Assembly (NCBI RefSeq): GCF_037975245.1
Contig: NC_092573.1
Coordinates: 25,449,265-25,513,264, forward strand
DNA from: Apostichopus japonicus
Taxonomy: Eukaryota; Echinodermata; Holothuroidea; Aspidochirotida; Stichopodidae
Reading direction: 5' to 3'
DNA: 64,000 bases
Positions 14,501 through 24,700 of this stretch are shown here, piece after piece. Position 1 is the stretch's first letter. Each line of letters opens with the position of its first letter. A program made the position numbers and the translations under genes. The notes under the pieces were generated by a model. That model made no database searches. It was not told the DNA's origin and saw only the letters and a list, made by a program, of their open reading frames with translations.

Positions 14501-17066
14501 GATACTTAATTGAAGTGGCGGTAGAACACGTAGGTAGAGTCGTGCAATTATGTTATCGAGCTTCTGACGGACTCATGAGGTACCGTAAATGAAAAGAAAC
14601 AAATATCTTAAAATAGATTTCATAGACTGCCACCCTGTCTGTTAGAATACAAAGGAGATCCACTCGATTGATTTAGCACAGCTGTGGTTTTGCATCACTA
14701 GTAAAAAAATGTGAGGGGAAATAGTTCGCAGTTTTGACAGTAGGAGGGATAGTTGCCCATCGTTTCCCCTTCCCTCTCCCATCTCCCCTGTTACTAAGTC
14801 TATGTAATCGTTCATGGTGCGGAATTTCTCGCGAAGAACAGAACATCATATATATATTGCTCTCTAAAATTAGACGGCTAAAGTACACGTGATGTATACC
14901 GATTAGTAAAGGTTTATCTTGGCATTGTGTCGGTCCATTCAATGAGATGTGTTCTATAGCTGGTCCATTGAAACACTCTCTCGCTGTTAGTACCGAGTCA
15001 ATCATCGTTCATTTGAAGGACCAAACAGTCGACAAATATTTGACACTTTGCCAAATGCCTCTGGTACACCCAGGATTACAAAACGTCTCTCTTGAGACGA
15101 TTGGATGTCTGCCAAGTTCTAAACGTACTTGGTACCGGCAGCACCGTATAGTCTTTCGTCATCCTGAGTGTACAGATTCAGCACATAGCTTCACTCTCTT
15201 TCTCTTTCTAGCCTATTTCGCTCCACTGCAGGAGGAAGGCCTCTTCATCGATTTTCCATTTCCATCTGTCATGTGCTCTCCTTTGCCATAGAACCAGTGG
15301 CGTAGGAAGGTACTTTTGAGTGGGGGGCTGAAGACTGATGGCCGGCCTGGGGGAGGGGTCTAAGGGGAGGGGGTGTCCCCTCCCCTTTGGATTTTTTTTT
15401 GCATTTCCAGGTGGCCTCAGATGCAATTTGGTGCAATATAGCACACTTTAACACCCACTCCATTTTGTAAATAATTTTGCATTTTCACCTGGCCTTAGAT
15501 GCAATTTGGTGCTCCAAATGATTTTTTTTTTCTGATTTGGAAATGAAAAAGGGGTTTTCTGACTTGCTGAGCGGGGGGGGGGGGGGGCGGAATGATACTT
15601 CCGCCCCCATATTTTTCACTGGGGGGGGGGCTGGCGCCCCCCAGCCCCCCGGTTCCTACGCCCTTGCATAGAACACCTGTAAATTCTTGAGTTCATCTGT
15701 CCATCTTCTACTCTGCCTGCCTTTCCTTCTGACACAAGTTCTTGGGGTCCAGTTGGTAATTTTCTTTGTAGCTTCACTCACCCACACTTTAATACCTATC
15801 TGCTGCCAGTGTAACACTGCTTCATAAGTCAATATTTATCGAATGCAACCGTCTTAGAGAAGGTATAGCTAAAAGTTTTCAAGGTAGTCAGTATTGGCCC
15901 CAAATTAAAGCACGCTGTAATTGCTTGAAATTTTCAAACAGTACTTCCCTGGAGGTCTTTACTCTCCAATTTTTCTCAGACATTTTTAAGCAAAACACAC
16001 AAGATGACTGAATGTCCCAGTGAGGAAAATGTCCTCGAAGGTGAATATCTAGCATATTTGGGGCCAATACAGTTTTAAGGTGACCATATTTGCCTGACTG
16101 GATTCAGGGACATTTATTGTGGGGGAGTGGTTTCAGGGGAGCGGGCAGCCCCTCCCCTTTGGAAAATTTTCAAGTGCCTAAGGTGCTTAGATGTAAAATG
16201 GTGATACTTAGAAGCACTTTTTAATTCAATTTTTATTTAAAAAAAGAAGCTTTTTCTTACATGAAATTTACTTACTTTACGTAAGAGTGCTGGCTAGATC
16301 GATCTAGCATATTCCACTTTACACTGGCCCACCTGAAATACTGGTTAGTTCCGTTCTGCGACTGCACACTTGACTAAATTTTGTTTTTACAATTATTTTC
16401 GAAATTCCTGAACATTCTGACGAATCGGGGACATTTTTGGGGACACTTGTTAATCGGGGACAGCACACTGTAATCGGGGACTGTCCCCGAAAATCGGCGA
16501 CGTCTGGTCACCGTACTATACAGCATACCTTTAAGTTAATCGATATTCAACCTGCAGACGGTTACACTGGTCAGTACAGGAATACTGACCATGACCGCTG
16601 TGTAAGGAAATCCAACTCAATCATGGGAGGCCAATATTTCCTTATATCCCTCCAAGAATCAATGTGGTACATGGGTACAACTTCCAAATTGACCGGTGAC
16701 GACGGATATAATATTTACTGATCGCAAAATACGGTTAGTTACAACTACTGCTATCTGTTACGCAGGTGTTCTATGCAGGATATAATCTCTCTAGTCTGTT
16801 TTCCCAATCGAATATGGGGGCTATTTTAAGAAGATATACTTGTCTACCCTCTGTCTTACATGTTAACTTCGGGGTCACTTCCCGTCATTATTTTCAAGGT
16901 GGACCACGTGACCTTATTGTACTGGCCATCATTTCTGAAACAAACTGTTGAAAACAGCGAGACCTATAGCCTTTTTTTTCAACTGATACGATATTAGCAT
17001 TTTGGGCATTTTACAAACATTTCACACCATCGTATATATACATGCATATATTATTACGATTTCAAT

Positions 17067-17147
<81 letters not shown>

Positions 17148-20100
17148 GTTATTACATTCGCTTCAGTCAATAACTGATTAAGCGAACGCTATAATTTGCG
17201 TTGTTATTTCCTTGTAACGACTCTCTGTGAATCATAAAAGCGGTTAAAGATTTGCCGAAGAACCACACAACGGTAGATGTGGAGTGTCGACATGGTGACA
17301 GAATTAATTTACATCGATGATTGGTTAGCCCCATCAGCCTCCAGTCCATCCTCCATGTAATGAAATGTCGTCTGTTAGTGACTATGCAAATTTCACTGTT
17401 CATTTAATTGCCTCATCTCTTCTTGAGGAAGCAAACTCGGTGTCACAACCCTTTACTCTTAAGCTTATTCTATTCATTTCTTTCCCTCCGGTATTTAAAT
17501 AAAAGATTGGTGCGCTAATCTATGACGTCATAAATTCAATTGTCAAAGTTAATTGCTGTCCGTGTGTGACACCGAGAAAGTACCGCTATAGTGAGTAGTT
17601 CAAAGATGACATCGGCAAGCCTTGTGTTCAAGGTTTACATGTTGTTTTTAGCATTGATATTTGCATGGATGACTCCATGGCGGTAGTCTACTAGCAGAAT
17701 TGAATAGCAACCGTGAAAGATGACATCAGCAAGACTTGTGATCAAAGCTTAGGCCTATGTATTAAATTAAGATACAAGTTGATTTTAGCATTGATATTTG
17801 CATGTATGACTCCATGATGGCAGTCTACCAGCAGATTTGAATAGCATCGTGAAGACTATTTTATAAGGCATCATAAACAATTTGAGCATCATATTGTGGT
17901 ACACATTCACACGGCAAAGTATTCTGACACATATATAGTGTTGGTGTCTGTTGACAATAGATACCAAAAGTGTCGAGTAACAAACCAAGCATGACCACAT
18001 GACTTTGTGTATTCAGTAATTGGAGTGTTAGTTCAGTGGTTAACGCCGGTGTCTTCCAATCATAAGGTCCCGAGTTAGAGTCACTCCAAGATTAATGTTT
18101 GTCGTACAGTTTTAGAGTTGCTGACAATTCATAATCATGGACGTTTTATATGAATCTAAGAGACTGACTTCGGTCAGCTTGCGGCTTTGATAAGCCAATG
18201 ATGGCTTCTTCGCGAGTTCCTGCTTGCAGGAGGATCTAACATACATAGTTTAGTTTAGTTTAGTAGAAAAAAGGATCAGGAGGGACACTTAAGTCCCCAT
18301 CAAGGACCCTATAAAGAGAGGGGAAAAACTGAAGACACAAACAATAGTGGTCCTACGTAGCAAGTATGAAAATCACCCGGCCGATCCTTGTTTAGAAGAC
18401 AAGGCGTAATTACACGCATATTCATACACACGTCCCTGCTTTACCGCGCGGATTCCGTTTCCTTTCGGTGAGCGCAATACAAAATATGAATGCACTTTGA
18501 AACTTGCTAACGTCTCTCATTCTCAGTGAAGGACTCTATAGCATACCAAAGCCTGGTGATTGACATTCTGCTAAAAGCCTTGGCAAGTGCATGGTGCGTG
18601 GCAGCATTCAATACGACTGCTAACTAGAACTAATCGATAGACGCGGCCGGCCTAGTGTTGTCTACAGTATGCTGTTTACATACGAACTCACCTAACAAAG
18701 TCATTTTGTCGCTTTAGTTCCAATGTCTACGTAGGCCTACTTATACTGTACAGAGAGGTACTCGTTCTCAGTTAGAAGCTGTAATCAACTGGATATAGCT
18801 ATAAGGAATACTGTGCTCTTGGTGAACAATAAACTGCGTTCAGTGTGTGATATACAATAACACAAGTGCATCACAAATATTGTTAAGAGGATTTAACTGT
18901 ATGGATGATATACGTAGACTAATGTACGTAGACCAATGTCAAGTATTTTTCTATGCACATACCAGTACCAGAAATTGTTTCTCTTCGTAGTCAATTCACA
19001 CAAAATGACAGTTTCGACTGAAAGAACTTCATATACATTCATTCTACAAAAATCAGTTGACGTGATCATAGGGAGAGAATTATTGCAAACTATAGTGATT
19101 ACGTTATTATTACTATAGGAGAATATATCACTTGACCATGCAGGCTTGTTACACAGGAACATGTGATTTTACGTAACAAGTATACATATATATATATATA
19201 TATATATCATATTCTACAAGTTAGACTGAAAACTCGAAGTACTATCTTTACATGAGTCTCATATACAAACTACAAAACACGTTATGACTTTCAACATATT
19301 AGCATAGCTTTTGACATATTATGGTCCGACTAATTCGATAGGCCTATAATATACGAGTTCCCTGATTACACGAACAGAGCCCCAGCAATGTTTAGGGTAA
19401 CTTCTGATGTAGTCTTCAAATCTGACACTGTAAAGTCACATATGTATGAGACATTGCAGACAATGTAGATATTCACCCGGCGCAACTCTACAGGGAGGCT
19501 ATAATTGGCATGGATACTGCTAAGGTTATGAAAGATGACATTTTCTGATGCAGCTATACCTCAATCGCATAAGCTTGACATGTGGTCTGTCTTTAATACA
19601 AACGTTCACCACCGTGAGTGTAACCCTTGGTGACAGTAAGGGATAAATGATAAAGATGTGGGCAACTATAGCGGGCCAGCTTTTAACAGTTAAATGTTAC
19701 AGTTACAGTTGTTACAGTTAAATGTAGGCTCGCTGCTCAACTAATTACCACCAACTAATTAAATGATTGTCTTTGGTTCATTTGGAAAGATGAGTCATGG
19801 CTGTCATCACAATTAGGGAGAAAGCCTAAAGACAGTTTAAACGTTCGATATTACAAAACTGCCCATAGCTTAATAATTTTCTAACATAAAACATTATACC
19901 CACGTTTATTGAAGCAACAACCAAACGATTGCGAACAATTCAAATGGGTTTAAGAAACTGGTAACGCTGTACAGATTAAACGGTACACAAATTTTAACCG
20001 GAACAGCTATGATACGCTCATCTGGACCGAAGCCTATATAACCAGCTGTACGTATGTCTGGTATATCTGTTATATACTGTATAAACTGTTATAGCTTATG

Positions 20101-20512
20101 AACCTTGTTGTTATGCTGATATCATCGCACGAGTGGGCAATTATGTGATATCCCGATGTAGGCCTACCATTGTAAGTATTCAATCTACGAACCTCCATGG
20201 AACGACTAACTAAAAGATTTATCAGCGATCATTCAACACACAACTCCCGGTGCCTACACTCGACATCAGTGTACACGTTACAGAAATTACGTAACATCCT
20301 AAGCTGTGATCACGATATTTACAATGCCAACACACCCACAACAAGCCTCCAACGCACTGAGAAAGCTACATTGTATACATGTATTCTCATACTACAAATT
20401 TACTTACCAGAAGAATCCATGTTCCAATAAATTCTGCCAAGATTTCCCTAGCGAGATGATTCCTGATTCTGAACTTGTCTATAAAATTCGATATCTTCTT
20501 ACTCTCCGCCAT
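5375..20512 (-). CDS. Aquaglyceroporin (AQP3/7/9/10 class), complete six-exon gene
   Basis: Membrane channel of the major intrinsic protein family, expected to pass glycerol, other small neutral solutes and water. Six minus-strand exons join in frame: 20512-20408, 11020-10894, 8300-8163, 6485-6367, 6236-6016 and 5570-5375. The total is 906 nt, giving 301 residues plus TAA, close to the ~290-300 of vertebrate AQP3/AQP10. All introns are GT-AG. NPA is at residues 82-84 (HINPAVTV) and NPARD at 214-218; the Asp after the second NPA marks aquaglyceroporins. By alignment with GlpF the selectivity-filter residues are W62, G202, Y211 and R217. The loop-C segment [13 protein letters not shown] contains an N-glycosylation sequon at N140. 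The start is the only ATG in exon 1, before a short basic cytoplasmic N-terminus. The C-terminus is basic and hydrophilic. I cannot tell which vertebrate paralogue is closest. Confidence 0.95.
6016..6236 (-). CDS. Aquaglyceroporin exon 5 (NPARD)
   Basis: Residues 164-236 plus two bases of T237, from [10 protein letters not shown] to GQEVWF. It covers helices 4 and 5 and half-helix E with [14 protein letters not shown]202, Y211 and R217 complete the predicted filter. Donor TTCAC|GTAAGT. Confidence 0.96.
6367..6485 (-). CDS. Aquaglyceroporin exon 4 (loop C)
   Basis: Residues 124-163, [12 protein letters not shown] through GSGFADQ. This is the long extracellular loop C typical of aquaglyceroporins, with the conserved TAGIFATYP stretch and an Asn-Ala-Thr glycosylation sequon. 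Donor CAG|GTGAGG. Confidence 0.95.
7685..8052 (-). mobile_element. hAT-type MITE, copy 1 (inside aquaglyceroporin intron 3)
   Basis: Nonautonomous DNA element of 368 bp, flanked by the exact 8-bp duplication ATCTGTAG (7677-7684 and 8053-8060). The ends are CAAGGGCGTA and TACGCCACTG, imperfect terminal inverted repeats of the hAT form CAG.GGCGTA. It carries long poly-G/C blocks near both ends and no transposase. It is inverted relative to the other two copies. Confidence 0.9.
8163..8300 (-). CDS. Aquaglyceroporin exon 3 (first NPA)
   Basis: Residues 78-123, beginning [10 protein letters not shown] and ending CVFGVYH: half-helix B with the first NPA box, then helix 3. Acceptor TTTTTCCAG, donor CATG|GTAAGT. 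D124 is split across the next intron. Confidence 0.95.
8547..8618 (-). repeat. tRNA-derived sequence (tRNA pseudogene or SINE head)
   Basis: On the minus strand there is a box-A-like CCCAGTTGATAGAGC and, about 40 nt later, a perfect box B, GGTTCGAATCT. Total length is near 72 nt. The acceptor ends do not pair and the D-stem is poor, so a functional tRNA is unlikely. It lies in aquaglyceroporin intron 2. Confidence 0.5.
8919..10799. mobile_element. Composite nonautonomous DNA transposon in aquaglyceroporin intron 2
   Basis: The outer ends are inverted repeats: CAGGCGCGTATCCAGG at 8919 and the complement of CCCCTGGATACGCACCTG at 10799. They are flanked by a 5-bp direct repeat ATTAG. A second, partial copy of the left end starts at 10088 (CAGGCGCGTAGC), and both left ends are followed by the same subterminal motif (CTATCTAAGCG.AGCGCCACCA). 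An end-like GATCCGTCACTGG near 10545 and a pyrimidine tract at 10635-10755 suggest nested insertions. No transposase is visible. Confidence 0.6.
10894..11020 (-). CDS. Aquaglyceroporin exon 2
   Basis: Residues 36-77 plus the first base of G78, running from [10 protein letters not shown] to FAGGIS: end of helix 1, loop A and helix 2. W62 sits 20 residues before the first NPA asparagine, the position of the GlpF filter tryptophan. Acceptor CTTGGCAG, donor CAG|GTAAGA. Confidence 0.95.
11345..12005. repeat. Tandem repeat of ~185 bp, 3-4 degenerate copies, with E-box palindromes
   Basis: The segment GTGATTGTAGTGAGCCT recurs with a spacing of about 180-190 bp. It is accompanied by GTCATTGGTATAGTATGCCTAA and GCAGTGAACTTGTCA. 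The 8-bp palindrome TCACGTGA occurs at 11459, 11600 and 11783. It lies just upstream of exon 2 within intron 1 of the aquaglyceroporin gene. No coding potential. Confidence 0.75.
12160..14080. repeat. Diverged direct duplication (about 12160-12775 and 13400-14000)
   Basis: Two segments match in order over several hundred bp. Shared pieces include AGGAAAATCAACAT, CAAACCAACATGAA, GCGCGCCACGTT, TTAACCAATCATTGTTGG and GGCAAGCCT.CAA. Substitutions and small indels show the duplication is old. It lies in aquaglyceroporin intron 1. Whether it is transposon-derived I cannot say. Confidence 0.7.
13810..13842. repeat. Perfect 33-nt palindrome (16-bp arms, 1-nt centre)
   Basis: CAGGGAGTTGTTATGG, one A, then its exact reverse complement. 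It interrupts the right copy of the 12160-14080 duplication and is absent from the left copy. The short direct repeat TTACATC lies on both sides, as an insertion would leave. Confidence 0.9.
15295..15666 (+). mobile_element. hAT-type MITE, copy 2 (inside aquaglyceroporin intron 1)
   Basis: Same element, 372 bp, beginning CAGTGGCGTAGGAAGG and ending GGTTCCTACGCCCTTG. The flanking target duplication CATAGAAC is exact (15287-15294 and 15667-15674). The open frames crossing its left half are not genes. Confidence 0.93.
15891..16070. mobile_element. Possible small foldback element
   Basis: A perfect 15-bp inverted repeat, GTATTGGCCCCAAAT (15891-15905) and ATTTGGGGCCAATAC (16056-16070), encloses 150 bp without coding potential. 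No clear target duplication was found, so element status is tentative. Confidence 0.45.
16068..16520. mobile_element. Nonautonomous DNA transposon with AATCGGGGAC subterminal repeats
   Basis: The left end TACAGTTTTAAGGTGACC and the complement of the right end, TATAGTACGGTGACCAGACG, are imperfect inverted repeats. Four AATCGGGGAC-like units lie near the right end (16421-16502). It sits in aquaglyceroporin intron 1 and no transposase is seen. The target duplication is not resolved. Confidence 0.55.
17067..17145. repeat. Dinucleotide microsatellite (TA)n(TG)n
   Basis: About 50 bp of TA repeats pass directly into about 30 bp of TG repeats. Confidence 0.97.
17603..17855. repeat. Tandem duplication of ~120-135 bp
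   Basis: Two adjacent copies share GATGACATC.GCAAG, TTTTAGCATTGATATTTGCATG, ATGACTCCATG and the segment up to GAATAGCA.CGTGAA. The second copy has a short internal insertion around 17750. It lies within aquaglyceroporin intron 1. Confidence 0.85.
18021..18264 (+). repeat. tRNA-derived SINE
   Basis: The head resembles a tRNA: box A (TAGTTCAGTGGTTAACG), box B (GAGTTAGAGTC), and a 6-bp acceptor stem between GGAGTG and CACTCC. A non-tRNA body follows (GCTTGCGGCTTTGATAAGCC, then TTCCTGCTTGCAGGAGG), ending in a TAGTT-type repeat tail. It lies in aquaglyceroporin intron 1 on the opposite strand to the gene. Confidence 0.8.
20408..20512 (-). CDS. Aquaglyceroporin exon 1 (start codon)
   Basis: Encodes residues 1-35, starting [10 protein letters not shown] and ending [11 protein letters not shown], the beginning of transmembrane helix 1. 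The donor is CTG|GTAAGT, phase 0. The link to exon 2 rests on the family pattern AE..GT..LV/LFG continuing directly into VFGDGVVAQ and on matching phase. The intron between them is 9.4 kb. Confidence 0.9.
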
Positions 20513-20654
20513 TGTTTTGGGTCGGTTCGTTCCACAAATGCCGCGTTGCTCTTCCAACTACACAAGGACAAGGTAGAATTGCTAATGAAAACAACGAGTC
20601 GAATACAACTACCGCCATATACTACGTATGATGGGCTCGCCTGTTGATGTGTGT

Positions 20655-20700
20655 TGTGATTGGCTGTTACAAGACCCCACCCCCGAACGTCACTATATGA
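20655..20700 (-). promoter_or_regulatory. Candidate promoter elements of the aquaglyceroporin gene
   Basis: About 145 bp upstream of the start codon, the minus strand carries a CCAAT box (AGCCAATCAC), a GC/CACC-type box (CGGGGGTGGGG) and farther out a TATA-like TCATATAGTG. Their order and spacing are only loosely promoter-like and no transcription start is known. Confidence 0.3.
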
Positions 20701-22499
20701 ATGAAAATTCTTTTACTGTAGTCGGATATGCAATACTAGGACGTAAACAAACGATGTATGGTAACATAATCCATATATATGCCACATTGACGTGCATACT
20801 ATGTCGTTAAAAGTAATGCTGTCTCCAAGTCCTAGTAGAAGCTCTTTGCAGATAAACCCTACGAATCACTGACTAGCTGATACGTCGGTTATTCAATTTC
20901 CGTATCAGAAACATTAACATTTTTCGCTATACATGAGAGTCTGGAATTTGGGAGGGGGGGGGGGGGGGGCTTTCTCCCTTCTAGACCAAAGTATAGCTCA
21001 ATATGTTTCACTAACGTGCAAATTCCAATAGAGGCTGGAAAACTGGGCTTATAATTTATGTTTAATTATTAGTGGCATGACCAACGATAACATGGATTCA
21101 ACAATTACAGCGGTTAATTTAACTGAGCCCATCAGTCCAACCCGATGGACCGTTTGAAGAGACTTATGGTCTAGGAAGAGTTTGCGACACACTTTGTAGC
21201 ACAAGTTAGGCCATTTTGACCTTTGACATCAGTTGACCTATGACTCCGACCCTTAACACCTAACTCTGTCCTATTTTAAAATTCGTCTGATCACTCTCTA
21301 TATGGTTTAATGACCTTTTCCTACATGTTGAAAAGCAGTGAGATGATTGAAAACCAACTTTTCGGTTTCTTGACATTTGACCTCTGACTTTTGACAGCTT
21401 ACTTATGACGTCATCAATCACACAGACACGAGTTTACTTGGTCAGGCACCTACCCACCCACTTTGAACTTGATAGGGCTTTGGGTCTAGGTGGAGTTTGC
21501 GACAAAACTATACTCTCTCACTCGCTCACTCACACACTTACTCACTTATTCATTCACTCCATGATTCACTCACACACTTCCTCACATTTTTTTATGTGGG
21601 GTGAAGTACAATATATCATCTCCCTATCCATTTACATGTAGGGGAATGAGATAATTATTACTGGGAGGCTGATCTTATACCCTAAAATTGAGCCCCCTTT
21701 ATCAATTTACCACCCCCCCCCCCCCAATCCCCTATCACTTTTCTGAGACGCTAAGTTTGCCACCCTTCTTGTGGCATTATAGAGTCTATATCAATTCTCC
21801 CGAGTGTTCTCCTATCTTAGGAAAAACGCCGAAAAGCATCAAGCGAACATATTTATCGATGTGTTATCAAACCAAATCTTGTGTTTTAGCTTGGATTTCA
21901 GGGTGTCATTGCAAAAAAATCTGTATGGTCATGGACTCATGGTACGGAAAATTGAATGTTCCATGAATAGCCAACGTGTTAGATATACAGTGATAGGTAT
22001 AGGGTTTAGTTACATTTTTATTACAAGGACTTAGAGACCACATTAATTTGACGATTTAGTAGTGATTTAGGATTATTGTTATTATTTCTTCCATCATTTA
22101 TTAAGTGACATTCGAAGCACATTATCAGTACAAAAGGCATTCGTAAACAAACAGATAAATTCATATAGCAGTATAAATGATAATTGATAAATGATAAATG
22201 AAAGGTTTATGGCCAAAACCACTAAGTGAGCGAGAATTAATCAAAATAATATTACTAAAACTGAATGCCGTTCTCGTGGAATCATACTTAGTAGGATGAT
22301 GTGTGCCAGTTGGAGTAAAACCTGTAGTAAACATTTAAATGATGCAAAAATTCAAGGCAGTTTGGAATCTCTTCCACCACTCTTTACATTTTATACGATA
22401 CTACTTATTGGTCCGTTTGGTAAAAAAAACTGATAACCCAGAACTCTCTGTCCGGCATCTAAGCTAATGTTTGTGAGAATCGAATAAAAATAAATAAAT

Positions 22500-23040
22500 A
22501 AACGGCTTAAAGTGTCCTCTTAATGTTTGCAGAAAGCGCCCCCCAACTTTACTTCATAAGTAAAAAGGAGTCTATTGGTGCCTAACATACGCTGGACAAA
22601 ACGGAATTGAAAATATTTTATTTTATTCTCTCTGAGAGATTTAAAAGGGATTTGGAGAGTTACCCCAGCCCCCAGAAGTTTATGAAGGGTGTTATGAAGG
22701 GTAGAATTAAATAGGCAACCCAGAAGCACATTTCTTTTTAAGGCGGCGTGTACAGGGGTAACTAAAGGTTACTACTTTAGACTTAATTGGGTCGATTTTA
22801 ACATGCATCATTTCCCAAGTAGATTATGGCTTTTTGGATACAGTTTGCGGTTTTCGGTTAGTTAAGAGGTGTAGCTATAGTATTCAAGATGGCGATGTCA
22901 GCTGCATAAATGGTTGCAACCATTTCTAGAGGGGGAAGGGGGATAATATGGTCATTTGCGAGTATTGGGTAGAGTAGTGGGCTGAGTGCTGCACCTTGCG
23001 GGGTTCCGGCATGAATGGTGGATGAGATTAAAAGGTATTA
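22500..23040 (-). pseudogene. Decayed non-LTR retrotransposon (LINE) reverse transcriptase fragment
   Basis: The minus strand reads AGTPQGAALSPLLYPIL (complement of about 23010-22960), matching the G.PQG..LSPLLF motif of non-LTR reverse transcriptases. About 70 nt later comes YAADIAIL (about 22912-22891), where the catalytic F/YADD pair is broken to AD. Further on is IDPIKSKVVTFSYPC, the usual segment after the active site. Stops and shifts follow, and no full polymerase or endonuclease is present. Confidence 0.8.
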
Positions 23041-23999
23041 TTTTGGTAAAAGATCCTAAGTTTACGGTGCGGGGTCGGGGGGGGGGGTGGGGATTATGAA
23101 AAGAGGAAAGAAGTCGAGTTATGTTTGTGGGTAACTTTAAGTTTACCAGTTTATAAGGAACTCCATTGTGTCAAGCCTTATCGAATGCTTTTTCAGCCCG
23201 CCCCGCCCCGCCCGCCCTGTCCCGCCCGCCCATCCACCCGCGCCGCCCGTTGTATATATTGTTTTCCATACCAAGTTGATGAGTTCCTTCTATTGTAGGG
23301 AAACAGTTTTCGGACCCATCTGTACTATTTAGTTTGACATCTGATATCTTCTTGACTATTTACCTGGGCCAATCCAAGATCTTCTTATTGTGGGTGAAAT
23401 GGCTTTCTTACGCTGTGGTCCGAACAGCCGGATGTTGTCGCCTTGCTGGTATAGTCTCTTAAACTTTAGTTCCTGCTCGAGTACACCGTACTTTCATCAC
23501 TGCTGGTACCATCAACTGGTACTTGAACTTATCGCCGGTGGGCCAGACTCGAAATTCCGGTAGAGTACATCATTCCTCACATTCCATTGATGGTAATAGT
23601 TCCTTTGCACCTGCTACTCGTTCCCTATTGGCGGGGAGGGGGGGGGGGGTCTATTATGCCCCCGTTCTCCTTCCATGAAAATATAGATTGTATGTCTTTA
23701 TCTACTCGTTGTTTGGTTATGATTCCATCAGATGTATCACCGTCGAACCTAGGTTGTCCCCGCTCGGTGATATTTCTACTTCTGTTCTCCGATTTGCAAT
23801 TTTCCGGATGCACCGTCAGAAATTCGTTGTCAGTTGATGGTTCACAGGTGGGCTAGAGTTGATGAATAGCCCAGACTGTGGCCAATTTGTAAATGTCGTC
23901 GCCATTGCTGCAATGCTGTGCAAGTTTCTCATCCTGTCTGTCACTGCATGGTCTTCTTGAGAGTGCATATAGGCACTGTCGACCAGCACCGTGTTGTAC

Positions 24000-24700
24000 T
24001 ACTTAGTCATAGATAGCTGACTCATGTGGCTTTCTATCCACTTGAATGACGTCAGCCAACGAAGAGCACAATGATCTGTTCAAATTGTGAACTTTCTACC
24101 ATATAAGTAGTGGTAAGTGTTTGCCACACTACCCAAGAGTTCTTTCCGTGTTGTAAAATATCGCCTATCAGGTTTATACAGTGTTCTGCTGGAATTGGCT
24201 GTAACTAGTTCCTGACCATCTTGGCTTTGGGACCAAACACATTTAAGTCCGAAATTACTAGCACCAGTGTCTATCACGTACCGTCTAACATCAGTTGGGT
24301 ATGCCAGTATCGGGGCGGTAACCAGAGCTGTCTTCAATATCCGGAAAGCTTCCGCACATTCCTCCGACCAGTTTAAAGTCTTCCAAGTTTCTGTTAGCTT
24401 GTGGGGGAGTGGGGCGTGGGGGGGGGGTGGCTCTGCTATATCAGAAAATCATTTGACGAACTTACGTACAAGAAGTTTCGAAGGTTGCGTAAATTCCATC
24501 CTTTACAGCGTGTATCTTTACGGGATCTGTGGAGATACCTCCATCAGACACTAAGTGTCCGAGGTAGGAAACGTGTTGTGGAAATAGACAATATTTATGG
24601 GGTGCAACTTTATTTAATCCAGCTTCTTTCATACGGATAAATACTTCCTGAAGACGTAGTAGTTCAGCCATAAACTATTATGTCGTCTTAGTAGAGTAGG
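24000..24700 (-). pseudogene. Decayed Ty3/gypsy retrotransposon pol (RT to RNase H)
   Basis: In minus-strand order: the RT active-site box reads CLLY, a TAA stop (24690-24688), then DDIIVYG, so the Y.DD motif is interrupted. A frameshift follows, then the RT end (VSYLGHLVSDGGISTDPVKI, 24671-24462). The RNase H segment is at 24337-24080 (LAYPTDVRRYVIDTGASNFG, then SSRTLYKPDRRYFTTRKELL) and continues past a stop into TDHCALRWL. The usual TDAS of RNase H is TGAS here, so the catalytic Asp is lost. No LTRs were found; traces may continue toward 23600. Confidence 0.9.

Noticed and set aside
16437-16721. 94-codon plus-strand frame
   Set aside because: Starts within the terminal repeats of the 16068-16520 transposon and shows no domain.
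18021-18092. Functional tRNA gene
   Set aside because: Box B is degenerate (GAGTTAGAGTC) and the sequence continues into a SINE body and tail.
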